A DNA stretch of 64,000 nucleotides, from assembly GCA_937897625.1 (NCBI GenBank), contig CALCNZ010000107.1:1-64000 (forward strand). Direction: 5' to 3'. A program made the translations under genes and the position numbers. This DNA comes from an uncultured Flavobacteriales bacterium (lineage in GTDB: Bacteria > Bacteroidota > Bacteroidia > Flavobacteriales_D > Sanyastnellaceae). Numbering within the stretch: position 1 is the stretch's first letter; the number at the start of each line of letters is the position of its first letter. Of the stretch, positions 43,386-53,004 are shown piece by piece. Below the pieces are notes generated by a model, which saw only the letters and a list, made by a program, of their open reading frames with translations, did not search any database and was not told the DNA's origin.

Positions 43386-45002
43386 TCACGCAGGATTTCC
43401 TATGCGCATCAGACGTTGCGTGTATGCATGCGTCGGATGAAGAAAAACTTCTTCAGCACTTCCGCGTTCAACAATTTCGCCTTTCCGCATAACCATCACT
43501 CGATTGCTCATATGATACACAACAGGCATGTCGTGAGAGATGAATAAATAGGTAAGACCAAACTCTTCCTTCAAATCGTTTAACAAGTTCAACACCTGGG
43601 CTTGTACGGAAACATCAAGCGCTGCAACCGCTTCATCGCAAATAATTAATTTCGGATTGGTGGCCAATGCGCGGGCAATGACAATACGTTGGCGTTGTCC
43701 GCCTGAGAAATTATGCGCGTAACGCTGCGCGCTATCGGCGGGCATTCCAACCGCATTCAATAAATATTCAACGCGCTTCTTTCGCTCCGCGAGTGTGCTT
43801 CCAATTTTATGAATGTGCAACGGCTCGAGGAGCATGTCTTCAATTTTTAATTTCGGATTCAACGATGCAAACGGATCTTGAAACACCATTTGAATATCTT
43901 TTCGAAATTTATTTGGGAAGGAAATATTTTTCCCAATCAGCGATTCGTTTCCGAAAGAAACCTCGCCACTCGTTGGTGCCAACAAACCCATGAGCATGCG
44001 ACTTAATGAAGTCTTTCCACATCCGCTTTCCCCAATTAAACCAAGGGTTTCCCCTTGTTTAATATCGAAGGAAATGTTGTTCACAGCCGGAGAAGTTTGA
44101 CCGGGATAAACCTTCGTCAATCCTTCAACATGCAATAAAATATTTTCACTTTCGGAAAAGGCGTAATGCTTTTCATCAAGATCATTTCCCAACGTAACCA
44201 AACGCTTTCCCTTCGAGGTTTTCGTGGGTCTGCATGCAAGTAATCCTCTTGTGTATTCGTGTTGGGGATGATTCAACACTTCCTCTGCATTGCCCTGTTC
44301 AACGGCACTTCCAGACTTCATAACAACAATGAAATCTGCAATCTCTTTCACCACATGCAAATCGTGTGAAATGAAAAGCACCGACATGTTACGGTTGTTT
44401 TTCAGCTTTTTTATAAGCTCTAAAATAGACGCTTGAACGGAAGGGTCTAGTGCAGTGGTCGGTTCGTCTGCAATAAGCAATTGTGGCTCTGAAGCCAGCG
44501 CCATGGCAATCATAATGCGCTGACGCTGTCCTCCCGAAAACTCATGCGGATATTTCTTTAATGCGCCCGTTGGATCGGGCATTTCAACTTCTTCCAACAA
44601 AGAAAGAATCTTACTTTTTCGAACTTCTTTGTTTTCATGCTGAAGGCATTCCTCCATTTGCTGCGCGCAGGTCATAGCCGGATTCAGCGCTGTCATGGGC
44701 TCTTGGAAAATCACAGCGATTTTCTTTCCACGCAAGGAAACAAGCACTTCATCGGTTGGCCTTACCGTTCGATCTTCCTTCCCGGTTAATTCACTCGAAA
44801 GAAATATTTCTCCTGAAGGGAACGATAAATTTTTAGCTGGAAGCAGGCCCAATAACGACATTGCCGTTACCGATTTTCCACTTCCAGATTCACCAACAAC
44901 GGCCGTTATCTTTCCTGGAAATAGCGCATAAGACAAGGCGTTCACAACAATTCGATTATTGAACGCAACGCTTAGATTTTTAATTTCCAACAAGGATTTC
45001 AC
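43386..45002 (-). CDS. ABC transporter with two fused ATPase domains (oligopeptide/dipeptide type)
   Basis: Two nucleotide-binding domains of the DppD/DppF type in one chain. The first (about 1-250) has Walker A GESGSGKSV, signature FSGGQRQRI and LIADEPTTALDPSVQ. The second (about 285-530) has GESGCGKTS, FSGGQRQRI and IICDEAVAALDVSVQ. C-terminal LACRP and MRIGNPA tails are typical of oligopeptide ATPases. I start at the GTG at 45002 (MKSLLEIKNLSVAF); the reading frame up to 45092 adds an unconserved 30 residues. No permease or binding protein is adjacent, so the transported substrate is unknown. Confidence 0.9.
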   Translation of the reverse strand: MKSLLEIKNLSVAFNNRIVVNALSYALFPGKITAVVGESGSGKSVTAMSLLGLLPAKNLSFPSGEIFLSSELTGKEDRTVRPTDEVLVSLRGKKIAVIFQEPMTALNPAMTCAQQMEECLQHENKEVRKSKILSLLEEVEMPDPTGALKKYPHEFSGGQRQRIMIAMALASEPQLLIADEPTTALDPSVQASILELIKKLKNNRNMSVLFISHDLHVVKEIADFIVVMKSGSAVEQGNAEEVLNHPQHEYTRGLLACRPTKTSKGKRLVTLGNDLDEKHYAFSESENILLHVEGLTKVYPGQTSPAVNNISFDIKQGETLGLIGESGCGKTSLSRMLMGLLAPTSGEVSFGNESLIGKNISFPNKFRKDIQMVFQDPFASLNPKLKIEDMLLEPLHIHKIGSTLAERKKRVEYLLNAVGMPADSAQRYAHNFSGGQRQRIVIARALATNPKLIICDEAVAALDVSVQAQVLNLLNDLKEEFGLTYLFISHDMPVVYHMSNRVMVMRKGEIVERGSAEEVFLHPTHAYTQRLMRIGNPA

Positions 45003-45144
45003 TGTATGCAAGATGAATATTATTTCTGTTGGAAAGACATTAATGCATTGAAGAAATAAACATTTCATTCGCAATAAACCTTGAACGACCATGCCCTTCC
45101 AACTTAAAATTTGATTAGCTTTATTGAACCTTAAATCTTCAGTC

Positions 45145-46689
45145 GTGAAAAAAATTGTATTTCTTTTTGCTGTTCTCTTCGTTTCAAAAAGTGCTTTTGC
45201 TCAAGTAACCTGGAGTGAAAACGTTGCTCCAATCTTATTTGAACATTGCACGAAATGTCACCACGAAGGTGGAATTGGACCGTCTTCACTCATGACCTTC
45301 GACGATGCGTACAACAGTCAAGCAGGAATTTTAGGTGCAATTACTTCCGGACAAATGCCGCCTTGGCCAGCTGATCCGAATTACCGACACTTTGTGGGCG
45401 AAAACGTTCTCACTCCAGCCGAAAAACAAGCCATTGAAGATTGGATTACCGGAGGAGCAGCGAGTGGCGATTTAGCTTTGGCACCTGCGACACCTTCATA
45501 CAACAACAACTCACAGTTGGTTTCAGTTGACCAGACCTACTTAACTCCGAACTACACCTCTCCGGCAACCAACAACGATTATTATAGAACCTTTGTCATT
45601 CCAAGCGGATTAGCGCAAGATGGATGGATAGATGGTATTGAAGTTATTCCGGGCAATGCTGATATTGTTCATCACGTAGTAATCTCTTACGACCCAACCG
45701 GGGCGGGGGCTACACTGGATGCGAACGATCCGGGCGAAGGGTTTCAATCTAGCGGTGGAAGCCTTGTGAATGGCGCAAAATTCCTTGCGGCCTGGGCACC
45801 AGGAGGAGGGCCACTGTGGGTGCCTTTCGGATTTGCGCAACGCTTAGAAGCAGGCGGAGATTTCTTGGTTGAATTTCACTATCCAGCAGGAACCTTAGGC
45901 CTTTCAGACCAAACCACCATTAACCTTCACTATTCAGACGATCCCACCCCACGTGAGGTTTGGTACAACCCCATTCTAAATCACGGACCGGGAGTCCTTG
46001 ACCAGAACTTCCTATACGTATTGGCCAATCAGACCGCAACGTTCACAGAAACGTACACCGTACCTGCAGATGTTACATTAATTGGAACCTTTCCTCATAT
46101 GCATCTCATTGGAAGAAGCATTAGCAGTTGGGCTGAACTTCCAGACGGATCAACAGAACCATTGATTAGTGTGCCTTCCTGGAATTTCCATTGGCAGTTG
46201 AGCTACAACTATCCGCAACTCATTCACATTCCGCAAAACACGAACCTTCGCGCCGAGGCCTTCTACGACAACACTTCCGCAAATCCCTTCAACCCGAACA
46301 GCCCGCCAGCTTTGGTGACTGCAGGAGAACAAACAGGGGATGAGATGATGATTGTATTCTTTGCTTACACCTACTATTTGCCAGGCGATGAAAACATTGT
46401 TGTTACACCAAATGTGGGTGTGGAAGAACAGCACTTTATAAAGCAACAATTCGATGTGTTTCCAAATCCAAACAACGGAACGTTCAATGTTCAAACGTTC
46501 AATGAGCGCTTCGACAAAGCGTTTGTAACCGTTACAGACATTAGCGGCAGGGTGGTTTACGAATCGAAGTGGAACATTCCTGGCGGAATGCATACACAGC
46601 AATTGGAACTCGATCTTCCAAGAGGAATTTATGTGTTACATGCGGAAGGACAAACCACTCACGAAAGTGAGCGTTTCATTGTAGAATAA
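45145..46689 (+). CDS. Secreted heme-c and copper monooxygenase-like protein with T9SS tail
   Basis: The GTG at 45145 gives the signal peptide MKKIVFLFAVLFVSKSAFAQ; the TTG seven codons earlier is unlikely. A c-type heme domain follows: VAPILFEHCTKCHHEGGIG with CxxCH, and SGQMPPWPAD with a likely Met ligand. The middle region resembles the two halves of type II copper monooxygenases: IVHHVVISYD (His-His) and GTFPHMHLIGRSI (HxH). The end (FDVFPNPNNGTFNV, VTDISGRVVYE, LPRGIYVLHAEG) is a T9SS type A tail. It may be an extracellular oxidase; the substrate is unknown. It abuts the convergent PorV-like gene. Confidence 0.82.
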   Translation: MKKIVFLFAVLFVSKSAFAQVTWSENVAPILFEHCTKCHHEGGIGPSSLMTFDDAYNSQAGILGAITSGQMPPWPADPNYRHFVGENVLTPAEKQAIEDWITGGAASGDLALAPATPSYNNNSQLVSVDQTYLTPNYTSPATNNDYYRTFVIPSGLAQDGWIDGIEVIPGNADIVHHVVISYDPTGAGATLDANDPGEGFQSSGGSLVNGAKFLAAWAPGGGPLWVPFGFAQRLEAGGDFLVEFHYPAGTLGLSDQTTINLHYSDDPTPREVWYNPILNHGPGVLDQNFLYVLANQTATFTETYTVPADVTLIGTFPHMHLIGRSISSWAELPDGSTEPLISVPSWNFHWQLSYNYPQLIHIPQNTNLRAEAFYDNTSANPFNPNSPPALVTAGEQTGDEMMIVFFAYTYYLPGDENIVVTPNVGVEEQHFIKQQFDVFPNPNNGTFNVQTFNERFDKAFVTVTDISGRVVYESKWNIPGGMHTQQLELDLPRGIYVLHAEGQTTHESERFIVE

Positions 46690-47781
46690 CTACAGCGAAA
46701 ACTTCAACGAGAAAACGTTGCTGTATAATACGTCGGAAGAATTTCCTACGTCTGATAACGCGTAGTCGATAAACATTTTTCTAAGGCGAATACCAATGCC
46801 AATATTGGGTTGGTATGTTATATATTCTTTTTCGAAATCCTTTACACGTTGGGCGTTTCCAACCCCTGCGCGGAAAAAAATAGTGTTCGAATATCCGACT
46901 TCGAAACCTACGTTTGGATCAATGCTAAACACCTTTCCAGAAACCAACGCATTGCGCTGACCGTCTGTGGTGAAGGTGGCATTTCCTTCCACCAAAAATG
47001 AAAATTTCTCTTTGTTGAATTTGTAGCCCGCGCCTAAAATCGCTCTCGGTAACGCAATCTCTAATCCGTTTTGCGGAAGCGAATTTCCTGTTTGTTGAAA
47101 GACCGAAGTGGCGGTTGAACCCAAACTAAAAGACCACGCATTAAATGTTGAACTTGCATCGCGAACCACAGCGCCCAAGCAAAGATGTTTGCCCTGATAC
47201 TGTGCGCCTAAATCGAAACCGAATCCAAACGACCGTGCGAAATCTCCAATCTGTCTGTAAATAATTTTCGCTGTTCCTCCAATGTTCACGCGACTTGACC
47301 AAGGCTTGTGAATGAAAGGAACACCTTTCTTCGCATAGGAAAATAAAAAGGCGTAATCCGCTGCGTTAAACGTTGTAACCCTTGAGTAGTCAATGTTTCC
47401 GTTAGGATCATACAAATCCAATGTGTTCGGAATATCGTCGATTCCAAAACGAATGAGCGAAAAAGAAGCAGCCGATGTTGAATCCAATCGCTTGCCTACT
47501 GCGGCATAATCGTACTTCGCAATTCCTGCATAAGACTCGCTGTGCATGAGAGCTGCGTCTAGCTTATTTCCCAGACCCATAAGACCCGCAGGATTCCAAT
47601 ATCCAGACGTTACATCGTTCACGCTGCTCACTTGTGCTTGAGACATTCCCATGGCCCGAGCACCAACGCCAATTTGCAAAAATTCATTCACGTAAACACG
47701 CGCTACTTGACCTTGCGCATGGATTGTAGCGCAAAAGAGCAAAACAAGGAGGCTAATTTTCGAAATGAAATTTTTCTTCAT
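46690..47781 (-). CDS. PorV/PorQ-family outer-membrane protein
   Basis: A 363-residue protein with a signal peptide (MKKNFISKISLLVLLFCATIHAQ). The segment NEFLQIGVGARAMGMSQAQ followed by VTSGYWNPAGLMGL is the hallmark of the PorV/PorQ group of FadL-like barrels. The C-terminus ends in strands with a terminal aromatic residue (SNVFSLKFSL). PorV and PorQ act in T9SS, shuttling or anchoring cargo. This one is not clearly either classical protein, so no symbol is given. The neighbouring T9SS cargo gene on the opposite strand shares its 3' boundary. Confidence 0.85.
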   Translation of the reverse strand: MKKNFISKISLLVLLFCATIHAQGQVARVYVNEFLQIGVGARAMGMSQAQVSSVNDVTSGYWNPAGLMGLGNKLDAALMHSESYAGIAKYDYAAVGKRLDSTSAASFSLIRFGIDDIPNTLDLYDPNGNIDYSRVTTFNAADYAFLFSYAKKGVPFIHKPWSSRVNIGGTAKIIYRQIGDFARSFGFGFDLGAQYQGKHLCLGAVVRDASSTFNAWSFSLGSTATSVFQQTGNSLPQNGLEIALPRAILGAGYKFNKEKFSFLVEGNATFTTDGQRNALVSGKVFSIDPNVGFEVGYSNTIFFRAGVGNAQRVKDFEKEYITYQPNIGIGIRLRKMFIDYALSDVGNSSDVLYSNVFSLKFSL

Positions 47782-47819
47782 GAGCGTGAGTGAAACGAGA
47801 GTCTTCTCAGATTATTTCC

Positions 47820-48464
47820 TTAAACCGAAATTACTTCTTCAACCACTCTTGGAAGTTTCGCTTTCAACAGGTTTTCAATTCCACCTTTCAACGTTGCTGT
47901 TGAGGAAGGACAGCCTGCGCATGATCCTTTCATTTCAACAAAAACTTTCTTCTCTTCGTATCCCACGAAATCAATTGCACCTCCATCAGCTTCCACTGCT
48001 GGACGAACAAACTCTTCCAACAAAGCCATAATTGAATCGTCGTATTCCGAAGGTTTAATCTTCGAGCGATCAACATTCGACGGAGTAGAACCTCCTGCTT
48101 TTGCCTCTTCAATCATACCCGCACTTCTACTCATAAGCTCTGCGGGAACAGTAGAAACCGCAATTTCATTATCCATGAGCCACTCGCGAATGTACTCGCG
48201 CAACTGCATCACAATCATGTCCCAATCAATGGTAGCGTCTTTTGTTACGGTGACAAAATTGTGTGCTACAAATACATTCGTTACAAATGGAAAATTGAAC
48301 AGCTCCTCTGCAAGAGGCGAAGAACCTGACGCTTCGGCCTTTGATTTATATTCAACTTGAAGTCCGCCGGTTAACAGCAAACGATCCGCTACAAACTTCA
48401 TAGACGAAGGATTCGGAGTCATTTCAGCATAAACAGAGGTCGGAATTTTTTTTCTTTCGTTCAT
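47820..48464 (-). CDS. NifU-like iron-sulfur scaffold protein (Nfu type)
   Basis: A 214-residue protein. The N-terminal Nfu_N domain begins YAEMTPNPSSMKFVADRLL and includes FVTNVFVAHNFVTVTKDA. The C-terminal NifU domain has VRPAVEADGGAIDFVGYEE and GSCAGCPSSTATLKGGIENLL, in which the CxxC pair binds a [4Fe-4S] cluster for delivery to client enzymes. I start at 48464 (MNERKKIPTSVY) because a -7 box lies 4 nt upstream; the reading frame up to 48506 would include the promoter. Confidence 0.93.
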   Translation of the reverse strand: MNERKKIPTSVYAEMTPNPSSMKFVADRLLLTGGLQVEYKSKAEASGSSPLAEELFNFPFVTNVFVAHNFVTVTKDATIDWDMIVMQLREYIREWLMDNEIAVSTVPAELMSRSAGMIEEAKAGGSTPSNVDRSKIKPSEYDDSIMALLEEFVRPAVEADGGAIDFVGYEEKKVFVEMKGSCAGCPSSTATLKGGIENLLKAKLPRVVEEVISV

Positions 48465-48468
48465 GTCA

Positions 48469-48476
48469 CAAATGTA
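48469..48476 (-). promoter_or_regulatory. -7 box of the nfu-type gene
   Basis: TACATTTG on the minus strand, an exact TAnnTTTG match, ends 4 nt before the ATG at 48464. Confidence 0.6.
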
Positions 48477-48524
48477 ATTGCAATACCCGAAAACATTTAC
48501 ACCCAATGTTCATTTGAATCCCAC

Positions 48525-48532
48525 TATTTTTG
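48525..48532 (+). promoter_or_regulatory. -7 box of the amidohydrolase operon
   Basis: TATTTTTG, an exact TAnnTTTG match, 38 nt before the ATG at 48571. It forms a divergent promoter region with the nfu-type gene. Confidence 0.5.
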
Positions 48533-48570
48533 TTTGAAACGTTTGTGAATTTTTCACTTCAACATACAAC

Positions 48571-51500
48571 ATGAGAAAACTCTTCATACTAGGGCTTGTC
48601 ATTGCCACGCATGTGCATTTGTTCGCGCAAGAAACCTTTCCATTCAATGGCGTTCGTCCAAAAGACGTGACATCCTATGCCTTGGTGAATGCCACCGTTT
48701 ATTCCACTCCTGAAAATAAATTGGAAGGCGCCACCGTGGTGATTGAAAAAGGAAAAATTATTGCGGTTGGAAAAGGGGTCGCTATACCTTCGAATTGCGT
48801 GCGCATAGACGCAACAGGGAAGTTCATCTATGCCGGATTCATCGATGTTTTTTCTTCGTATGGAATTCCGAAAAAACAGAATCAAAATCATGGAGAAGAA
48901 TCGGAAGATTCTGGAAAAGGCCCTTTAAACTGGAACGCCGCTATTCACCCAGAATACAACGCTTCTCTCGAAATTCAGCACAACGAAGAAGAAGCCGAAA
49001 GCTACCGAAACACAGGAATTACAGCGGTTTGTACGCACAAAGCAGACGGTATCGCTCGCGGAAACGGCGCGTTAGTTTCTCTTGGAAGTGAAATTCATGC
49101 CGACATCATTAGCACAGAAGCAGCGTCTTACTTTTCATTCAACAAAGGAAGCAGCCCGCAACAATATCCGTCTTCCATCATGGGAAGTATCGCCTTACTT
49201 AGACAGACTTACTGCGATGCGAACTGGTATGCCAATTTGAAAGGATCGGGTGAAACTAATCTTTCACTACGTGCGCTCAACGCCAACAGCAATCACGCTC
49301 AAATTTTCGAGGCGAATGACAAGTGGAATATTCTTCGCGCAGATGCCGTAGGCGACGAATTCGGAGTTCAGTATATTTTCAAAACAAATGGAAATGAATA
49401 CCAGCGTTTGGAAGAAATGAAGGGCACGAAAGGAAAGTTCATTGTTCCTGTGAATTTCCCATTGGCCTTTGATGTAAGTGATCCCGCAAGCAATCGTTAT
49501 ATATCTACAGCGGAATTGAAGCATTGGGAATTAGCGCCCTATAACTTGGCTTACATGCACAAAGCCGGACTTGAATTTTGCATTACTTCCAGCGATTTAG
49601 AAGACAAAAGTCAATTCCTCGAAAACTTGAAAATTGCCGTTGAAAACGGACTTCCTGCAGACATTGCGCTCGCTGCATTAACTACGCGTCCTGCTCAATA
49701 TTTGAACGCTCAACAACGCGTCGGTTCTATCCTTGCGGGTTACGACGCAAACTTGATCATCACCAACAAAGAACTGTTTTCAAGCGATTCAAAAATTCTT
49801 GAAACATGGGTAAACGGAAAGCCTTACTTCGTTTCGAGTTCTGAATCCATTTCATTGGAAGGCACCTATAAAATTCAAGTTGTTGGAATTGAAATTCAAG
49901 CGGAAGGAAAAAAAGGAAAAGGCGAAGAGGTGGTTGTTGCGTCAAAATTGAAAACAACCGATGCGCTTAAAAAACTTCACGAATCCTTCGGAAGTGTAGC
50001 CAAAGATTCAACGCTCATCCAATTGAAACTTCAGTTGAAAGACGGATTCCCTGTGGGGGAATTAACACTCGATAGCGCTTCATTCGTGCGAGTTTCAGGA
50101 AATATTCATCCCAAAGAAAAAGGTCTTTTGTTAGACCTCACTTCGTTCGGAAAACCTGCTTTGAACATCGCAGTTGTTGTTACCCCACTTCCGAAAAAAG
50201 AAGAAGAAAAGAAAGGTGAAAAAACTAAAACACTTCCAGGAGAAATTATTTATCCCTTCACCGCTTACGGCAAAACTTCACTTCCCAAAAAAGAGAATGT
50301 GGTATTTCGAAACGCTACCCTTTGGACGTGTGAAAACGGAACCATTCAAGAAGGCGACTTGTGGGTGAAGGATGGAAAGATCGCTGGAATAGGCGTAGAC
50401 ATTAGCATTCCGAAGGAAGAAGTGGTTCAAGAAGTTGACGCGAAAGGCAAACACATTTCACCCGGTATTATTGACGAGCACAGCCACATTGCACTTTCAA
50501 GTGTGAATGAAGGAACGCAAGCGAGCAGTGCTGAAGTGGAAGAGGGAAGTGTTATTTATCCGGAAGACATCGATATCTATCGTCAACTTTCCGGAGGAAC
50601 CACCGCCTCGCAATTGTTGCACGGAAGTGCAAATCCAATTGGCGGACAGAGTGCCTTGGTGAAATTGCGTTGGGGCGCAAATGCAGAAGGAATGAAAATT
50701 GAAAACGCTCCTGGCTTCATCAAATTCGCTTTAGGTGAAAACGTGAAGCAAAGCAATTGGGGCGATCACTCAGTTACCCGTTTCCCGCAAACCCGCATGG
50801 GAGTAGAGCAAGTGTATTACGATCATTTCTATCGCGCATTGGAATACGGAAAGGCATGGGACACTTACAACGCGGCTTGCAAAAAAGTTAAGAAAGGTCT
50901 ACCCATGCCTCTTGCGCCGCGTAGAGATCTAGAATTGGAAACCATTCTAGAAATTCTTCGCAAAGAAAGATTCATCAGCTGTCACAGCTACGTTCAAAGC
51001 GAAATCAACATGCTCATGCATGTAGCAGATAGCTTCAACTTCAAAATAAACACCTTCACGCACATTCTTGAAGGCTATAAAGTCGCCGACAAAATGAAAG
51101 CGCACGGAGCAGGTGCTTCTACATTCAGCGATTGGTGGGCCTACAAGGCCGAAGTGAAAGACGCCATTCCATACAACGCTGCCATCATGTACGAACAAGG
51201 AATTGTTGTTGCCATCAATTCCGACGATGCAGAAATGGGCGCACGCTTGAATCAAGAGGCTGGTAAAATTGTAAAATACGGCGGCGTGCCTGCAGAGGAA
51301 GCATTGAAAATGGTGACGCTGAATCCAGCGAAATTGCTGCACCTCGACAATCGCATGGGTTCGTTGAAAGTAGGAAAAGACGCCGACTTCGTGATTTGGA
51401 ACAACGAACCGTTAAGCATATACGCCAGAGCTGAAAAGACTTACATCGACGGAACTTGCTACTTCAACTTGGAAGAAGATGAGAAAGCGCGTGAGGCTTT

Positions 51501-51648
51501 CGCCGCTGAACGCGAACGCATCATTCAAAAAATGGAAGCAGCTAAAAACGGCGGCGCTTCAACCAGAAAACCACAACCGAAGACGCCGCATCACTTCCAT
51601 TGCGACAGTATGGACGAAACGTCAAAAGGAATTTTCATTAAAGAATAA
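48571..51648 (+). CDS. Secreted double-domain amidohydrolase
   Basis: A 1025-residue protein with a signal peptide (MRKLFILGLVIATHVHLFAQ) and two amidohydrolase-like halves. In the first (about 25-425) the usual metal motif HxH after the first strand is replaced: IYAGFIDVFSSYG, with Phe94-Ser-Ser where His-x-His should be. The second half (about 575-1000) looks active: GIIDEHSHIALSS has His637 and His639, then ISCHSYVQSE, NTFTHILEGY and VAINSDDAEMG supply further His and Asp ligands. Both halves end in an ADFVIWNN-like composite strand. The next gene is a related single domain 6 bp downstream. The substrate is unknown; an imidazolonepropionase- or dipeptidase-like reaction is possible. Confidence 0.88.
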   Translation: MRKLFILGLVIATHVHLFAQETFPFNGVRPKDVTSYALVNATVYSTPENKLEGATVVIEKGKIIAVGKGVAIPSNCVRIDATGKFIYAGFIDVFSSYGIPKKQNQNHGEESEDSGKGPLNWNAAIHPEYNASLEIQHNEEEAESYRNTGITAVCTHKADGIARGNGALVSLGSEIHADIISTEAASYFSFNKGSSPQQYPSSIMGSIALLRQTYCDANWYANLKGSGETNLSLRALNANSNHAQIFEANDKWNILRADAVGDEFGVQYIFKTNGNEYQRLEEMKGTKGKFIVPVNFPLAFDVSDPASNRYISTAELKHWELAPYNLAYMHKAGLEFCITSSDLEDKSQFLENLKIAVENGLPADIALAALTTRPAQYLNAQQRVGSILAGYDANLIITNKELFSSDSKILETWVNGKPYFVSSSESISLEGTYKIQVVGIEIQAEGKKGKGEEVVVASKLKTTDALKKLHESFGSVAKDSTLIQLKLQLKDGFPVGELTLDSASFVRVSGNIHPKEKGLLLDLTSFGKPALNIAVVVTPLPKKEEEKKGEKTKTLPGEIIYPFTAYGKTSLPKKENVVFRNATLWTCENGTIQEGDLWVKDGKIAGIGVDISIPKEEVVQEVDAKGKHISPGIIDEHSHIALSSVNEGTQASSAEVEEGSVIYPEDIDIYRQLSGGTTASQLLHGSANPIGGQSALVKLRWGANAEGMKIENAPGFIKFALGENVKQSNWGDHSVTRFPQTRMGVEQVYYDHFYRALEYGKAWDTYNAACKKVKKGLPMPLAPRRDLELETILEILRKERFISCHSYVQSEINMLMHVADSFNFKINTFTHILEGYKVADKMKAHGAGASTFSDWWAYKAEVKDAIPYNAAIMYEQGIVVAINSDDAEMGARLNQEAGKIVKYGGVPAEEALKMVTLNPAKLLHLDNRMGSLKVGKDADFVIWNNEPLSIYARAEKTYIDGTCYFNLEEDEKAREAFAAERERIIQKMEAAKNGGASTRKPQPKTPHHFHCDSMDETSKGIFIKE

Positions 51649-51654
51649 ACGAAC

Positions 51655-52974
51655 ATGAACATCCGAAAAATATTTTTAGCATTCGCGCTTCTTGCAAGCA
51701 TCTGTGTTGAAGCACAGCACCGCCCAACGCCCGCGTCGGCTCAAAGTAATTCAATCATACTTACCAACTGCTACGCGCATTTGGGAAATGGAAAAGTCAT
51801 TGAAAACGCCTACATCGCTTTTGAAAACGGTGTACTTACGCTCGTTGCAGACGCCACCGTTTCACGCATAGATGTAACGAAATACGATAAGGTCATTCCC
51901 ATTGAAGGGCAACACGTTTATCCTGGATTCATTGCGCCGAACTCATCGTTGGGACTGGTTGAAATAGATGCGATTCGTGCGCAAAACGACTTATACGAAG
52001 TGGGAACTTTCAAACCGAGCGTTCGTTCGGTTATTGCGTACAACGCAGACTCAGAAATTATTCCCACCGTTCGTTCGAACGGAGTGTTATTGGGACAAAT
52101 AACGCCGCGAGGCGGAATAATTTCAGGCTCTTCGTCTGTCATGCAATTCGATGCCTGGAACTGGGAAGACGCTGTGGTACGTGCAGACGATGGCCTTCAC
52201 TTGAACTGGCCGCAAGTCATTCACAGGCACTACGACAAAGGAAGAATCCTAGTGTCAAAAGTGAAAAGCTATGATCAACAAAAGCGCGAAATAGAATTGT
52301 TCTTCAGCGACGCGAAAGCCTACGCGAAAGCGCCAAAGGGAGATTTGACCGAGCTTCGCTTCGAAGCCATGGCCGGGCTTTTCGACGGAACCAAAACGCT
52401 CTATGTTCATGCCGATGAATTGAAGTCTATACACGAAGCCATTCAATTCAAACGCGACATGGGCATTGTGAAGGTGGTTCTTGTTGGCGGATACGACGCA
52501 CCGCTTGCGGCTTCCATCTTGAAAGAAGAAAACGTTTCAGTGCTTCTTCGTCGTGTGCACGATTTAGCTTCATTGGACGAAGACGATCCACACGCCTCTT
52601 TCGCTTTAGCGAAAAAATTATACGACGCCGGAATCCTTTTCGCTTTCCAAAACGAAGGAGACATGGAGCGCATGGGCACGCGAAACCTGCCATTCATGGC
52701 CGGTACAGCCGTTGCGCATGGACTTCCATACGAAGAGGCGGTGAAGGCTTTGACCAGTAATGCAGCGTCTATTTTAGGCATCGATAAAAAGTACGGAACG
52801 CTTGAAGTGGGCAAGAGTGCAACACTTTTCGTTTCATATGGCGATGCGTTGAACATGACCACCAATCAATTGCGCTTGGCCTACATAGACGGAAGGAGCA
52901 TTGATTTGAATAACATGCAAACCGAAATGTACCTGCTGTACAAGAACAAATACGATAAAGAACGAAGCAAATAA
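51655..52974 (+). CDS. Secreted amidohydrolase-like protein lacking the HxH metal motif
   Basis: A 439-residue protein with a signal peptide (MNIRKIFLAFALLASICVEAQ) and the amidohydrolase composite fold: an N-terminal beta part, VYPGFIAPNSSLGLVEI where HxH is replaced by Asn96-Ser-Ser, and the C-terminal ALTSNAASILGIDKKYGTLEVGKSATLFV, which is the classic end of the fold. Loss of the metal ligands suggests it is not a canonical hydrolase and may be a structural partner of the preceding double-domain protein, to which it is linked by 6 bp. This is an inference from the sequence and operon. Confidence 0.85.
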   Translation: MNIRKIFLAFALLASICVEAQHRPTPASAQSNSIILTNCYAHLGNGKVIENAYIAFENGVLTLVADATVSRIDVTKYDKVIPIEGQHVYPGFIAPNSSLGLVEIDAIRAQNDLYEVGTFKPSVRSVIAYNADSEIIPTVRSNGVLLGQITPRGGIISGSSSVMQFDAWNWEDAVVRADDGLHLNWPQVIHRHYDKGRILVSKVKSYDQQKREIELFFSDAKAYAKAPKGDLTELRFEAMAGLFDGTKTLYVHADELKSIHEAIQFKRDMGIVKVVLVGGYDAPLAASILKEENVSVLLRRVHDLASLDEDDPHASFALAKKLYDAGILFAFQNEGDMERMGTRNLPFMAGTAVAHGLPYEEAVKALTSNAASILGIDKKYGTLEVGKSATLFVSYGDALNMTTNQLRLAYIDGRSIDLNNMQTEMYLLYKNKYDKERSK

Positions 52975-53004
52975 AGCTGTTTCTTTGCAGCGAATTTTAA
53001 CATT

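Noticed and set aside
45003..45092. N-terminal extension of the double-ATPase ABC protein
   Set aside because: The extra 30 residues are hydrophobic and unlike the family; the GTG at 45002 gives a normal ATPase start.
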